Assembly: GCA_965204525.1 (NCBI GenBank)
Contig: OZ241994.1
Coordinates: forward strand, 4,464,001 to 4,528,000
DNA length: 64,000 nucleotides
Direction of reading: 5' to 3'
Source: Bin5 sp965204525
Lineage (GTDB): Bacteria > Chloroflexota > Anaerolineae > Caldilineales > Caldilineaceae
Below the pieces are notes generated by a model that saw nothing but the letters and a program-made list of their open reading frames with translations, ran no database searches and was not told where the DNA came from. Positions within the stretch are counted from its first letter, which is position 1. Every line of letters begins with the position of its first letter. Shown here in pieces: positions 37,035 to 46,017 of this stretch. The position numbers and the translations under genes are program-made.

Positions 37035-37468
37035 CGATTCAGGTCGAAATCGTAACACCCAGCCGCCAGCTGTACAGCGGCGAAGTCGAGATGATTACCA
37101 TGCCCGGCGTCGACGGCGAGATGGGCGTACTGGCTGGCCATGCCCCCTTGCTGACAACGCTGAACATCGGTGAGCTTACGCTTCACAGCGCCGATGGCGA
37201 GCCCGAATTCATCGCCGTCAGCGGAGGCGTGGTCGAAGTACTGCCGGACAAGGTGATCGTCATGGCGCGCTCAGCCGAACGCGCCGAAGAAATCGACATC
37301 GCCCGCGCCGAAGAGGCCCTGCAACGCGCCGAAGAGGCTCTGCGCACCCGGCCGGACGAAGATCGCCAACCCGTAGAGATCGCCTACCGCCGCAGCCAGC
37401 TGCGACTCAAAGTCGCCCGCCGTCGCCGCCGCACCCGCCCGGGTGTCTTCGTGGAGGACGAAGGCTAG
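37031..37468 (+). CDS. atpC: ATP synthase F1 subunit epsilon
   Basis: This 145-residue subunit has an N-terminal beta-sandwich (residues 1-85: TPSRQLYSGEVEMITMPGVDGEMGVLAGHAPLL) and a C-terminal two-helix arm rich in Ala, Glu and Arg that in this family regulates ATP hydrolysis. A basic tail (ARRRRRTRPG) follows the arm. It is the last gene of the atp operon, translationally coupled to atpD and followed by an intrinsic terminator. Confidence 0.95.
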   Translation: MTIQVEIVTPSRQLYSGEVEMITMPGVDGEMGVLAGHAPLLTTLNIGELTLHSADGEPEFIAVSGGVVEVLPDKVIVMARSAERAEEIDIARAEEALQRAEEALRTRPDEDRQPVEIAYRRSQLRLKVARRRRRTRPGVFVEDEG

Positions 37469-37492
37469 CCCTTCTTGGAAAAAGATATAGTC

Positions 37493-37530
37493 AGGCCGGG
37501 TCTTCGCTAAAGAAGGCCCGGCCTTTTTGT
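37493..37530 (+). terminator. Intrinsic terminator of the atp operon
   Basis: An 8-bp stem AGGCCGGG/CCCGGCCT is extended by an inner CTTC/GAAG pairing and followed by TTTTTGTTTT. It lies about 25 bases after the atpC stop. Confidence 0.95.
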
Positions 37531-37786
37531 TTTCCCTTCGTCATCGGTCGTTCCCGCAGAATGACCTGGACATGTATCAGAACAATGGTTAGGATTCTCA
37601 CCCAAACGGTTGGATAATGTCTGAGACAGACCGGGATCTGGGACTGGCAACCTGGCCGCCCCATCGCAACGCCATTCTGGAACAGCGCTCAGCAGTTCTG
37701 TTTCGTATCGATCCCTTCAGTACGACTCCGCATCTGATGCCAGTAGGATGCCACTTGGCTTTCAATCAGGGAAGAGGAGATGCTCT
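37531..37786. other. Gap between the atp terminator and the aldolase gene
   Basis: No gene is supported here. A weak promoter-like pair TTAGGA/GATAAT (37589-37618, spacing 18) may serve the aldolase gene with a leader of about 160 bases. AAGAGGAG at 37772-37779 is the ribosome site for the start at 37787. Confidence 0.4.
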
Positions 37787-38716
37787 ATGGATCGAGAGAA
37801 TATCCACGACTGGCTGCGCGGCCCCGTAGTGGCGGTTGCGACACCCTTCAAAGAGGACTTCTCCCTCGATCTGTCCGCTTTGCAGGACAATATCCGCTTC
37901 ATGATCGAAGGCGGCGTCACGACCGGTGACGGCGCGCTATTGGTCGGCGCGGCAGGCGGCGAGTTCCCGACCCTCAATGTGGATGAACGTAAAGCGGTCA
38001 TGACCGCCTCGATCGAAGCCGCCCAAGGCCGGGTGCCCGTCATGACCAGCATTCAGCACACCGATTTCCGGATCATCCTTGACCTTGCCAACTACGCTGA
38101 ACAAGCCGGCATCGCAACTGCCCAGTTGGGCCAGCTTTACTACTACCCATCCACCGAGCGTGACGTTTACAATCTCTTCAAGCTTGTTGCCGACCATTCC
38201 GGCGTTACGCTCATGGTCTACCACACGCCCTGGGACGGCATTCACATGAGCCATGACCTGCTGACCAGGCTGACTTCGCTTCCAACCGTGGGCGCGATCA
38301 AGTGGGCCTCAGCGGACATGGCGGTCTTCCGCGACACCATTCTGGCTTTCAAAGACACGGTCGCCATGGTCGATAACGAGGGCTGCCACGTTCTCAGCCA
38401 TATGTATGGATCGCGAGCGTTCGTAACACACCTCAGCGGCTTCTGGCCTCAGTATCCTCGCAAGATCTGGCGCCAGCTGGAAGCCAAAAAATACGACGAC
38501 GCACACGCGTCGCTCGCTGCATTTAAGTGGAAGTGGTCCGCTTGGGTGGACCAGGCGGTCAAATACACCGAGGGTGAGGGACCGTTCATCAAGGCGGCGA
38601 TGGAAACTGTCGGTCTGAAAGCCGGCCCGCCGCGCCCGCCCTATACACGCTTGTCTTCCGAGCTCCTCGCCGAGTTGCAAATCCTCTTTCGAGAGGCGGG
38701 TGTACCCCGGGTTTGA
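37787..38716 (+). CDS. DapA/NanA-family aldolase or lyase
   Basis: This 309-residue TIM-barrel enzyme belongs to the dihydrodipicolinate synthase/N-acetylneuraminate lyase superfamily. The Schiff-base Lys172 (GAIKWAS) and the Tyr145 of the YHTP motif are present. The carboxylate-binding loop reads GAAGGEFPTL where GTTGE is usual, so the substrate probably differs from that of housekeeping DapA. The start at 37787 follows AAGAGGAG. It converges on an operon for sialidase-like proteins and oligopeptide-type transport, so cleavage of a sugar acid such as a sialic or related keto-acid is an attractive guess, not a proof. Confidence 0.82.
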   Translation: MDRENIHDWLRGPVVAVATPFKEDFSLDLSALQDNIRFMIEGGVTTGDGALLVGAAGGEFPTLNVDERKAVMTASIEAAQGRVPVMTSIQHTDFRIILDLANYAEQAGIATAQLGQLYYYPSTERDVYNLFKLVADHSGVTLMVYHTPWDGIHMSHDLLTRLTSLPTVGAIKWASADMAVFRDTILAFKDTVAMVDNEGCHVLSHMYGSRAFVTHLSGFWPQYPRKIWRQLEAKKYDDAHASLAAFKWKWSAWVDQAVKYTEGEGPFIKAAMETVGLKAGPPRPPYTRLSSELLAELQILFREAGVPRV

Positions 38717-38807
38717 TCCCGTGGTTCAGGTCTATTGCAGAACATCTTCGCGTCGCCTGCGCCCGCCCTATCCACGTTTGCCGTCTCTTCACCTCCTTCG
38801 AGACAAC

Positions 38808-39782
38808 CTATCTCCTTTCCGGCGTCAGGGCGCGCGGATTCAAAGCGTCGTTGAGACCGTCACCAAAGAAATTGAAGGCGATTATTGCCAGCATCAACAG
38901 GATACCGGGCATCAGCACCAGGTGGGGGTAGTAGCGCCACTGGCCCATGCTCAGTACAATCATGTTGCCCCAGCTGGCCCCGGGGGGCTGGATGCCGATG
39001 CCTATAAAACTGAGGCTCGACTCGTACATCATCGCACCGCCGAAACTGCTGCTCAAGGCTACGATCACCGGGCCAATCGCGTTCGGCACAAGATGGCGTA
39101 GAATGATCCAGCGCTCTTTGGCCCCCACGCACCGGGCAGCCAGGACAAAATCGGTCGCCCGCAGCGTCAGCACCTGCCCGCGGATCAATCGGCCAATGCC
39201 GGCCCAGCCTATCATCGATAACGCGCCAAAAACAACCAGATAGTCAATATAGACAGTGTTGTCGGCGAGCAAACTGATTCCCCGCGTGGTCTCAAGGTCC
39301 CGTGCCAGCCGCAGGACCCATGGCCTCATCGTGGAGGCTAGCAACATGGCAACCAGAATGTGGGGAAAGCTGTCGAACAGGTCGACGGTGCGCACAAACA
39401 CGGCATCGGTAAGCCCGCCGCGATAGGCCGCCAGCGTGCCGAAGAGAATACCGATCAAGTAGGAAATTGAGGTGCTTACCACGGCCACCATGATGGCCGT
39501 GCGCCCACCCCAAAGGAGACGGGAAAGCATATCACGCCCTAATTCGTCCGTACCCAGTAAGTGCTCGCGGCTTGGCCCCTGATTGTACGCCCGCAAATCC
39601 TGCTCGAGATAGTCCTGCGGTGCCAGCAAGGGTCCGAAAATGCCGATGAAGAAGACGAACACGATGACGAAGAGACTGATCATCGCCAGCCTATTGGCGA
39701 CCAGTTTGCGTACGGCATCGCGGACGAGGCTGCGTTCCTCCTGGCGAAATAACTGGTGGGCGGCGGAAGGATCTCTGTGCAC
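38808..39782 (-). CDS. Opp/Dpp-type ABC transporter permease (DppC-like)
   Basis: This 324-residue integral membrane protein has about six helices and the BPD_transp_1 EAA-type loop (RCVGAKERWIILRHLVPNAIGPVIV). The N-terminal OppC_N region (NRLAMISLFVIVFVFFIGIFGPLLAP) marks it as the C-type partner. The start is uncertain: GTG at 39782 is eight bases after GAGGAG, while a TTG at 39788 overlaps the dppB-like stop. It is the last gene of the minus-strand operon. No ATPase gene follows. Confidence 0.9.
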   Translation of the reverse strand: MHRDPSAAHQLFRQEERSLVRDAVRKLVANRLAMISLFVIVFVFFIGIFGPLLAPQDYLEQDLRAYNQGPSREHLLGTDELGRDMLSRLLWGGRTAIMVAVVSTSISYLIGILFGTLAAYRGGLTDAVFVRTVDLFDSFPHILVAMLLASTMRPWVLRLARDLETTRGISLLADNTVYIDYLVVFGALSMIGWAGIGRLIRGQVLTLRATDFVLAARCVGAKERWIILRHLVPNAIGPVIVALSSSFGGAMMYESSLSFIGIGIQPPGASWGNMIVLSMGQWRYYPHLVLMPGILLMLAIIAFNFFGDGLNDALNPRALTPERR

Positions 39783-39784
39783 GC

Positions 39785-40741
39785 TCAAATCTCCTCGACA
39801 CGCCTGCCCAACCGGACCCGCGGGTCAACCAGCCCATAGGATACGTCGAGTACCAGATTCAAGGTCATGGCGATAACTGCCGCCACCACCGTCGTGGCGA
39901 GGATCACAGGAAAGTCTCGCGCCACAAATGACTGAAAGCTGAGGGCGCCGTAACCCGGAATGTTGAAGACCCGTTCGACAAAAATAGAGCCTTGCAGGAT
40001 CCCGCCGAAAAGCCCCACACCGACCGACAACAGGGGCGTCAGGATGTGGCGAAAGATGTGCCGCCAAATGACCATGCGGCGCGGCAACCCCTTGGCGTAG
40101 GCTGTGCGCACGTAATCCTGCCGTATCACCTCCAATACAGCGCTTCGCGCCTGGCGCACGATTCCCATCAGCGGCCCCACCGCGATACAGAACGCCGGCA
40201 GCACAATCCGCGCGTCGAAAATGCCGCCCCAGCCGATTGGGTTCCTCAGAACAGGGATCACAAGGACAAACAGAATGAGCAGTATCGGCGCCAATACGAA
40301 GGTGGGGATCGAGGACACCACGACCGAAGCCGACACAATGGCGTAGTCAATCACCGTATTCTGTCTCAGGGCCGCGAAGATCCCCAGAGGAATGCCCGTT
40401 CCTACCGTTATCAGAAAAGCGACGAAGCCGAGTTGGACACTGACCGGCAGCGCCCTCCGTATCATGACCTCGATCGGGCGGCCACCAGCCCAAATCGATT
40501 TGCCAAACGTGCCGCGCAAGAGGCCTGTAACGTAGTCGCCGAACTGAACCAGGAACGGCCGGTCCAATCCGTATTGCCTGCGCAATGACTCGTAAGCGTC
40601 TTCGCTCAACCTGCCCTGCTGCTCCAAAAATACTCGGATAGGGTCGCCAGGGCCGAAATAGGTCAGAGTAAAGGCGATGAAGATGCCAACCAGTAGCGTC
40701 GGCACTATCGCGCCCAACCGCCTGATAATGTAGCCTGTCAT
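39785..40741 (-). CDS. Opp/Dpp-type ABC transporter permease (DppB-like)
   Basis: This 318-residue permease has six predicted helices, the characteristic N-terminus YIIRRLGAIVPTLLVGIFIAFTL and the cytoplasmic coupling loop YVRTAYAKGLPRRMVIWRH. Together with the downstream DppC-like gene it forms the channel of a peptide/opine/nickel-type ABC importer. The binding protein is probably the one at 43232-44941 in the same operon. The ATPases must come from elsewhere. Confidence 0.92.
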   Translation of the reverse strand: MTGYIIRRLGAIVPTLLVGIFIAFTLTYFGPGDPIRVFLEQQGRLSEDAYESLRRQYGLDRPFLVQFGDYVTGLLRGTFGKSIWAGGRPIEVMIRRALPVSVQLGFVAFLITVGTGIPLGIFAALRQNTVIDYAIVSASVVVSSIPTFVLAPILLILFVLVIPVLRNPIGWGGIFDARIVLPAFCIAVGPLMGIVRQARSAVLEVIRQDYVRTAYAKGLPRRMVIWRHIFRHILTPLLSVGVGLFGGILQGSIFVERVFNIPGYGALSFQSFVARDFPVILATTVVAAVIAMTLNLVLDVSYGLVDPRVRLGRRVEEI

Positions 40742-40864
40742 TGTTGTTCACTGTTGATGCCTGGCAGCAAGGGATTTCGGGCCAGACGATTAACAAGAGG
40801 GAATCCGCACAGTGGGTCTTCGCTGCGGGTAACGCTGCTAGAAACTTTGATCGCAACCCCGCTG

Positions 40865-41935
40865 CTATCGGCCCTGCTCTTCGTAAAACCAGTCGATTCC
40901 GATTCGCGCCACGTATATGCCGTCCCGCTTATGATAACTGACCAGCGCCGTATCGTTCACAAAGGTCAGACTCGGATAGCCGTAGTCGTCTTCCGGATCA
41001 GACCCGATCACGCGTTCGTGGATCCAACTGCTGCCTTCATCGGTTGAGACTGCCGAGACGAAAGGCGTCCGCAGTCTATTCTTGGTGTCGGTCGAGCGCA
41101 GCAGAAGCAGGTCGCCGGTTGATGGGATCCGCTTGACATTGAGTGCCGACGAGTTGCTGGAGAGCCTCAAATCGCGCACATGCTCGCCTGGCGACCAGGT
41201 AACCCCCTCATCGTCGGAGTAGGATCGGATAATGTATTCGCTGTACGTCCGGCAAAACATCATCAAGCGGCCGTCCCGCAACAGAACAACGTGCGGCTCC
41301 TGCGCCTCCACCGGCAGCGTGTCAACCACGTTCTCCGACTGGTGCCAGGAATAACCATCGTCGTCGGAGTAGAACACCAGACTGACGTAGCCGCGGTGGT
41401 CGCCGCCTTCTTCCTTGATCTCCCTCTCGCAAGGGGCGAGAATCCGACCGGAGGGCAACTGCATCAGCTTGTCATTGAAAACATGATTTGTGCCGGCGTG
41501 GGGCGTGACGATAAGCTGGTCGCCCCACGTTGCGCCGTCATCCGTCGAGCGGCGGTAGTAGGTGTGTGCGTAACGCGGCTCCGACCCGGCAAAGTAAATG
41601 TAGGACAAAAGCAACTGACCGTTCGCCAGTCGCAGAAAACTGGGGTGCCAGTACGCCTCTTCTTCGCGAGTTGGCCTCGGGCGCGCGACCAAAAGAAATG
41701 GCTCACCCCAGCTCCTGCCCTGGTCATCAGAGATCTGCCCCATAATGTCGCCGACTATTGCGCTGTCTCCAGGGCTGTCATAGTTGCAGGTGTAAGAGAG
41801 CAGCAGACGTCCATCATCGAGCCGTTCGATATCCCCCACATTCCCCCGATAGCCAAACCTCCGCGTGGGCAACTTCACCACACGAATATCTTCGAAGAGA
41901 GTGTCGGAGCCCTGTGCTGCGCGACTGTTATTCAC
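40865..41935 (-). CDS. BNR/Asp-box sialidase-like protein, copy 2
   Basis: This 356-residue six-bladed beta-propeller of the sialidase superfamily has five Asp boxes (SDDQGRSW, STDDGATW, SDDDGYSW, SDDEGVTW, STDEGSSW). No signal peptide is seen, so it appears cytoplasmic, unusual for a secreted-type sialidase. It starts with GTG at 41935, aligned with the ATG of its neighbour. The protein is close to copy 1 (42084-43145) along its whole length, a tandem duplication. Conserved Arg and Tyr residues fit a glycan-acting enzyme, but sialidase activity cannot be concluded. It lies between the duplicate and the permease genes in one operon. Confidence 0.82.
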   Translation of the reverse strand: MNNSRAAQGSDTLFEDIRVVKLPTRRFGYRGNVGDIERLDDGRLLLSYTCNYDSPGDSAIVGDIMGQISDDQGRSWGEPFLLVARPRPTREEEAYWHPSFLRLANGQLLLSYIYFAGSEPRYAHTYYRRSTDDGATWGDQLIVTPHAGTNHVFNDKLMQLPSGRILAPCEREIKEEGGDHRGYVSLVFYSDDDGYSWHQSENVVDTLPVEAQEPHVVLLRDGRLMMFCRTYSEYIIRSYSDDEGVTWSPGEHVRDLRLSSNSSALNVKRIPSTGDLLLLRSTDTKNRLRTPFVSAVSTDEGSSWIHERVIGSDPEDDYGYPSLTFVNDTALVSYHKRDGIYVARIGIDWFYEEQGR

Positions 41936-42020
41936 GATAAGTCACCCATTACTGGCTGGTCCATGGTGGAGGCAACGGTGGAGAGATGTGGCCAGTCTCC
42001 GCCGCCGCCGCACGGTCGTT

Positions 42021-42060
42021 TTACTCCTCGGAACCGCACATGTATTCGGAGTCGATCCAT
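42021..42060 (-). pseudogene. Fossil of the 3' end of a solute-binding protein gene
   Basis: Read on minus, these bases give IDSEYMCGSEE and a stop, matching the true end of the solute-binding gene (INSEYIYIAEE, stop at 43232). The non-coding sequence after both stops is also similar for about 60 bases, including a stem-loop (41977-42003 and 43187-43222). It is a leftover from the tandem duplication that produced two sialidase-like genes. Confidence 0.7.
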
Positions 42061-42083
42061 CGCAACCTTCCAGCAGTCCGAAT

Positions 42084-43145
42084 CTATTTGCCGTAAAACC
42101 AGTCGATTCCGATTCGCGCCACGTAGATTCCGTCCCGTTTGTGATAGCTGACCAGCGCCATATCGTTCACAAAGGTCAGACTTGGGTAGCCGTAGTCGTC
42201 CTCAGGATCAGAACCGATCTCGCGTTCGTGGATCCAGGTGCTGCCTTCATCCGTAGAGACCACCGAGACGAATGGCGTCCGCAGTCTGTTCTTCGTGTCC
42301 GTCGAGCGCAGCAAAAGCAGGTCGCCGGTAGAAGGGATCCGCTTGACGTTGAGTGCCGACGAGTTGCTGGAGAGCTTCAAACTGCGCACATGCTCGCCTG
42401 GCGACCAGGTGGCCCCCTCGTCTTCGGAATAGGACCGGACAATGTATTCGCTGTACGTCCGGCACAGCATCATCAGGCGGCCATCTTTCAAAGGGACCAC
42501 GTGTGGCTCCTGCGCCTCTACCGGCAGGGTATCGACGACGTTCTGCGACTGCCACCAGGAATAGCCGTCGTCGTCGGAGTAGAAAACAAGACTGACGTAG
42601 CCGCGGTGGTCGCCGCCCTCTTCTTTGATCTCCCTCTCACAAGGAGCCAGAATCCGGCCGGAGGGCAGTTGGATCAGTTTGTCGTTGAAAACATGGTTTG
42701 TGCCGGCGTGGGGCGTGACGATCAGTTGATCGCCCCAGGTTGCGCCGTCGTCCGTCGAGCGGCGGTAGTAGGAGTGCGCGTAACGCGGCAGAGCCCCGGC
42801 AAAATAAATGTAGGACATGAGCAGTTGCCCGTTCGCCAGCCGTAGAAAACTGGGGTGCCAGTACCCCTCATCCTTGCGATACGGCTTTGGCCGGGAAATT
42901 AGTAGGAACGGCTCACCCCAGGTCTTGCCCCGCTCATTTGAGACCCGTCCCATAATGTCACCAACTTGGATGCTATCTCCAGGGCTGTCATCGTTGCAGG
43001 TGTAAGAGAGCAACAGACGTCCATCATTGAGCTGTGCGATATCTCCCACATTCCCGCGGTAGCCGTATCTTTGCCTAGGCAACTTCACTACATGAACATC
43101 TTCGAAGAAAGCGCCTGAGGTCTCTGCTGATCGAATGGATTGCAT
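42084..43145 (-). CDS. BNR/Asp-box sialidase-like protein, copy 1
   Basis: This 353-residue protein is the close paralogue of copy 2, with the same five Asp boxes and the shared segments WHPSFLRLANGQLL, HAGTNHVFNDK and APCEREIKEEGGDHRGYVS. The start at 43145 (MQSIRSAE) is taken from alignment with copy 2 and a GGGGCGGGG stretch upstream; the frame is open further but would overlap the solute-binding gene. No signal peptide is visible. It is probably an intracellular exo-glycosidase or lectin-like propeller acting on imported glycan fragments. Its function is inferred only from fold and operon context. Confidence 0.82.
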   Translation of the reverse strand: MQSIRSAETSGAFFEDVHVVKLPRQRYGYRGNVGDIAQLNDGRLLLSYTCNDDSPGDSIQVGDIMGRVSNERGKTWGEPFLLISRPKPYRKDEGYWHPSFLRLANGQLLMSYIYFAGALPRYAHSYYRRSTDDGATWGDQLIVTPHAGTNHVFNDKLIQLPSGRILAPCEREIKEEGGDHRGYVSLVFYSDDDGYSWWQSQNVVDTLPVEAQEPHVVPLKDGRLMMLCRTYSEYIVRSYSEDEGATWSPGEHVRSLKLSSNSSALNVKRIPSTGDLLLLRSTDTKNRLRTPFVSVVSTDEGSTWIHEREIGSDPEDDYGYPSLTFVNDMALVSYHKRDGIYVARIGIDWFYGK

Positions 43146-43186
43146 TGGTAACCCCGCCCCTGTTTTGCCTTGTCCATTGCCACAGC

Positions 43187-43222
43187 GGCGGTGGAGAAAG
43201 GCCAGATCTCTCCACCACCGCC
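43187..43222 (-). promoter_or_regulatory. Stem-loop after the solute-binding protein gene
   Basis: The arms GGTGGAGA/TCTCCACC, extended by GGC/GCC pairs with a small bulge, lie ten bases after the solute-binding stop and have no T-run. Such intergenic hairpins often raise binding-protein mRNA relative to downstream genes. A decayed copy is found at 41977-42003. Confidence 0.5.
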
Positions 43223-43231
43223 GTGCAGTCG

Positions 43232-44941
43232 TCACTCCTCGGCGATGTATATGTATTCGGAATTGATCCAACGGAAAGTGGGATCGAAGACAACGCCCTT
43301 TACGTTCGGCCTCACCAGGAACCTGCCTTCCGGCCAGTAAAGTGGGATCATCCAGTACTCGCTCCAGACGACATCCACAAACTCCGACCAGGCCTGAATG
43401 CGCGCGGCCTCATCGGGATTCGATTCTATTTCTGCCAACAGCGCGTCGGTACGTTCATCACCCCAATGCGTATGACGCGTGGATATGAAAGAATCGCTGG
43501 CGAAGTTGTAAGAACCCCAGGCCTGGGCATCCATGGAAAAGGTTTCATAGCCATCCTCCCAGATCTGGAATTTCACTCTTTCGGACGGCTCCATACTGGA
43601 AGCGACGGTGATCTGGATCTCGATGCCGGTCGCATCGGCCACCATCTGCTGAACCGCCTGGGCTACCTGTGCCCATTCGGGGTCCGGATAGCGGGACCAG
43701 TAGAGGATTGGGGGCACGTTCTCGGCGCTGCCGTAAGAGGAATCGGTGACCGCCTGCCTGGCGCGTTCCGGGTCCGGTTGCCAATACCCGGGCCGGTCTT
43801 CGCGGTGGAAAGGCCCGGAGGGGATGATGCCGGTCGCCCGCCGTTGCAGGTTGCGATAGACCGTCTCATGGATCAGATCCAGATCGATTGAATAAAAGAT
43901 GGCTTCGCGGATCTTGGGATCGTTGGTCGGTTCCGCCGCGAGGTCAAACTCGAGCCACTGCAAGCCGGCAATGCCGAAGGTCTGCACATGGTCATGCAGG
44001 GGATGATTGGAATCGTTCATAAACTGGGCGAAATCAGCGGTCGAAGGCATTGCGATGTCCAACTCGCCACTTTCGTAGAGCACCAACTGGGTCTGCCGGT
44101 CCTGTATGCCCTTGAACGTCATCTTCTGCAGCAGGGCTTGGGGGCCCAACGTGTAGTGGGGGTTGGGTACCAGCACGCTCACGTCCTCTTCCGGATCGAA
44201 GGATTCCACCATGAAGGGACCAAAGCCGCCACAAAAGTCGGGATGTTCATGCCAAGGCGCCTCCCCCGTACCGAGTCTGATCTGTGCCGGGTCGAGAAGC
44301 CCCCAGGCACCCAAGTTGCCCGAGGATGCGACGTCAATGAAAGCTGGCGTCACGCCCTTCAGTTTGACCTGCAGCGTGTGGTCGTCAAGGGCGACCAGCC
44401 CGCTGATTTCGGCATCGCCCCACTGGTCGAATTCCCACGGGCCCACATCCGCCGTTGCCTCGAGGAACTCCTCTATGCCGTCCACCATGTACCAGGCGTA
44501 ATCCTTGGCCCACTTGAACTGGATATTGAGCCACTCCCAGCCCCACTTGACATCCTGGGCCGTAATCGGCTCACCTGTACACCACTTCAAATCGGGATTC
44601 AGGTTGAATGTATAGATTGTGTCATCGTCGTTGACGTCCCATGAGTCGGCAGCCCACGGGCGAATGCTGCCGTCGGGATTGCGCTCCAGAAGGCCGCCGC
44701 CCATGACTAGACCGCCATCATACCAAGAGCCCTCAGTGAAATGGCCCGAGAAATAGAAGACCCTGCCCATGGTCAATTCCTGGTTGGCGGCCATATCGAC
44801 CGGTCTCCCAGAGTCGGTAGAATCTGCTTCGGAGGCGGCAGCCTCCTGCGGTGCTTCAGACGGGACTGCTGCCGGAGCACACGCTGTGAGCAGAATCGAC
44901 AGTATGACGATCAGACTGGCTAGCTTAAGATACTTTCCCAT
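43232..44941 (-). CDS. Family 5 (oligopeptide-type) substrate-binding lipoprotein
   Basis: This 569-residue lipoprotein has lipobox LTAC (Cys20) and an SBP_bac_5 domain over most of its length. The domain shows WSYDGG-like WYDGGLVMGGGLLERNPDGSI, the typical LNPDLKWCTGEPITAQDVKWGWEW and a C-terminal WSEYWMIPLYWPEGRFLV. The start at 44941 follows AAGGAGG at a good distance; an upstream extension is not supported. It should capture an oligopeptide or glycopeptide outside the membrane for the permease pair encoded downstream at 38808-40741. The two sialidase-like genes between binding protein and permeases suggest a glycan-derived ligand. Confidence 0.9.
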   Translation of the reverse strand: MGKYLKLASLIVILSILLTACAPAAVPSEAPQEAAASEADSTDSGRPVDMAANQELTMGRVFYFSGHFTEGSWYDGGLVMGGGLLERNPDGSIRPWAADSWDVNDDDTIYTFNLNPDLKWCTGEPITAQDVKWGWEWLNIQFKWAKDYAWYMVDGIEEFLEATADVGPWEFDQWGDAEISGLVALDDHTLQVKLKGVTPAFIDVASSGNLGAWGLLDPAQIRLGTGEAPWHEHPDFCGGFGPFMVESFDPEEDVSVLVPNPHYTLGPQALLQKMTFKGIQDRQTQLVLYESGELDIAMPSTADFAQFMNDSNHPLHDHVQTFGIAGLQWLEFDLAAEPTNDPKIREAIFYSIDLDLIHETVYRNLQRRATGIIPSGPFHREDRPGYWQPDPERARQAVTDSSYGSAENVPPILYWSRYPDPEWAQVAQAVQQMVADATGIEIQITVASSMEPSERVKFQIWEDGYETFSMDAQAWGSYNFASDSFISTRHTHWGDERTDALLAEIESNPDEAARIQAWSEFVDVVWSEYWMIPLYWPEGRFLVRPNVKGVVFDPTFRWINSEYIYIAEE

Positions 44942-45078
44942 CAGATTTCCTCCTTGCCAATGAAGAGCCTTCAGGATTTCGAATCTGATCTGCGGGTCTA
45001 CCACCCCCCTTCCCTACAATAGCCGGAGCAACCGTCTTCCAGTGCGATATTTCAGCCCAGAGCTGCCTGCGAGTTGCG

Positions 45079-46017
45079 TCAGGAATCCAAAGCCTTCTGT
45101 TCTTCAACTCCCTTCACGACCGGTCGAATCGCCGCGATATGCTCCGGCCCCGTTGCACAACACCCCCCAATGATCTGCGCGCCCATGTCGAGCCACTCAC
45201 TGGCGAATTCGGCATACCGCTCTGGAGGGTAGTCCTCCGTTTCAATCACGTGCCACTGTCGCTTAGGGAATTCTGGACGTTCGGACGACTGATTGTAACC
45301 AATGTTGGCATAAGCGCCCACGGGCCCGTCAAAGGCGGCTCGCAGCTTGGGTAAAGAGGCCGAAATCGCCTCGGGCCTGCTGCACATCGGCAGGATCGCA
45401 TCGACTTCGTATCCTTCCAAGGCACCAGCCAGCTGCTCAAACGACTCACCGTCGGAGTTTGTCCCTTCCAGTGTGACATGCTTGAGACCCAGGAAGATCG
45501 GCAGGCCCGTCCCCGAAACGGCTTGGACTGCCTTAACGCAGTCGGCCACGGCGCCTACATATTCCAACAGGATGATGTCCACACCCCCTGCGGCCAGCAC
45601 GGCCGACTGGTCAATAAACTCCTTCGTCAAGTCCCCCCAGCCCGGGGGAGCCATGCTGCCGGCCACGTACGCCCTCGTATTGAGCCGATCGCGTGCCTCG
45701 CAAGCGATCTCCGCAGCCAGGTGCGTATACTCTTCCATCTTGTCGGCAAGGCCCACCATTCCCAGCCGCTCACGATTTGTCCAGAAGCTGTTGGTCGTGA
45801 TGATATCCGCGCCCTCGCGCAGATAATCTTCGTGGACCTCCCGTACCAGTTCCGGCGCATCGCCCATGGCCGTCGCTGACCACGGACCGAGGCCGCCCTC
45901 GGACGTCACCCCCTTGGAGACGTTGACGCCGCGGCGCTGCAGTTCCGATCCGGTTGCGCCGTCCAAAAGCAGCCGGTCTCCACTGACCAGCCGAGACCGA
46001 ATGTCATTTCCATTCAT
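45079..46017 (-). CDS. Homocysteine S-methyltransferase family protein
   Basis: This 312-residue TIM-barrel protein has the zinc ligands of the family: Cys212 (LPMCSRP) and the Cys286-Cys287 pair (IGGCCATGPEH). The N-terminal LLLDGATGSELQRRG and ADIITTNSFW are also typical. Members transfer a methyl group from S-methylmethionine, betaine or a related donor to homocysteine. The GVNC-type motif is altered (LPMC), so the acceptor or donor may differ. It starts at 46017 behind AGGAGA and is the first gene of the operon reading into the oligopeptide transport and sialidase-like genes. It may demethylate an imported compound such as a betaine derivative; this is inference. Confidence 0.85.
   Translation of the reverse strand: MNGNDIRSRLVSGDRLLLDGATGSELQRRGVNVSKGVTSEGGLGPWSATAMGDAPELVREVHEDYLREGADIITTNSFWTNRERLGMVGLADKMEEYTHLAAEIACEARDRLNTRAYVAGSMAPPGWGDLTKEFIDQSAVLAAGGVDIILLEYVGAVADCVKAVQAVSGTGLPIFLGLKHVTLEGTNSDGESFEQLAGALEGYEVDAILPMCSRPEAISASLPKLRAAFDGPVGAYANIGYNQSSERPEFPKRQWHVIETEDYPPERYAEFASEWLDMGAQIIGGCCATGPEHIAAIRPVVKGVEEQKALDS

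Noticed and set aside
37617..37829. A 70-codon frame before the aldolase gene
   Set aside because: It overlaps the aldolase start in another frame, lacks a ribosome site and shows no recognisable family.
40865..43145. Calling the two Asp-box proteins true sialidases with a nanA partner
   Set aside because: Asp boxes define the fold, not the activity; there is no signal peptide, and the complete arginine triad cannot be verified by eye.
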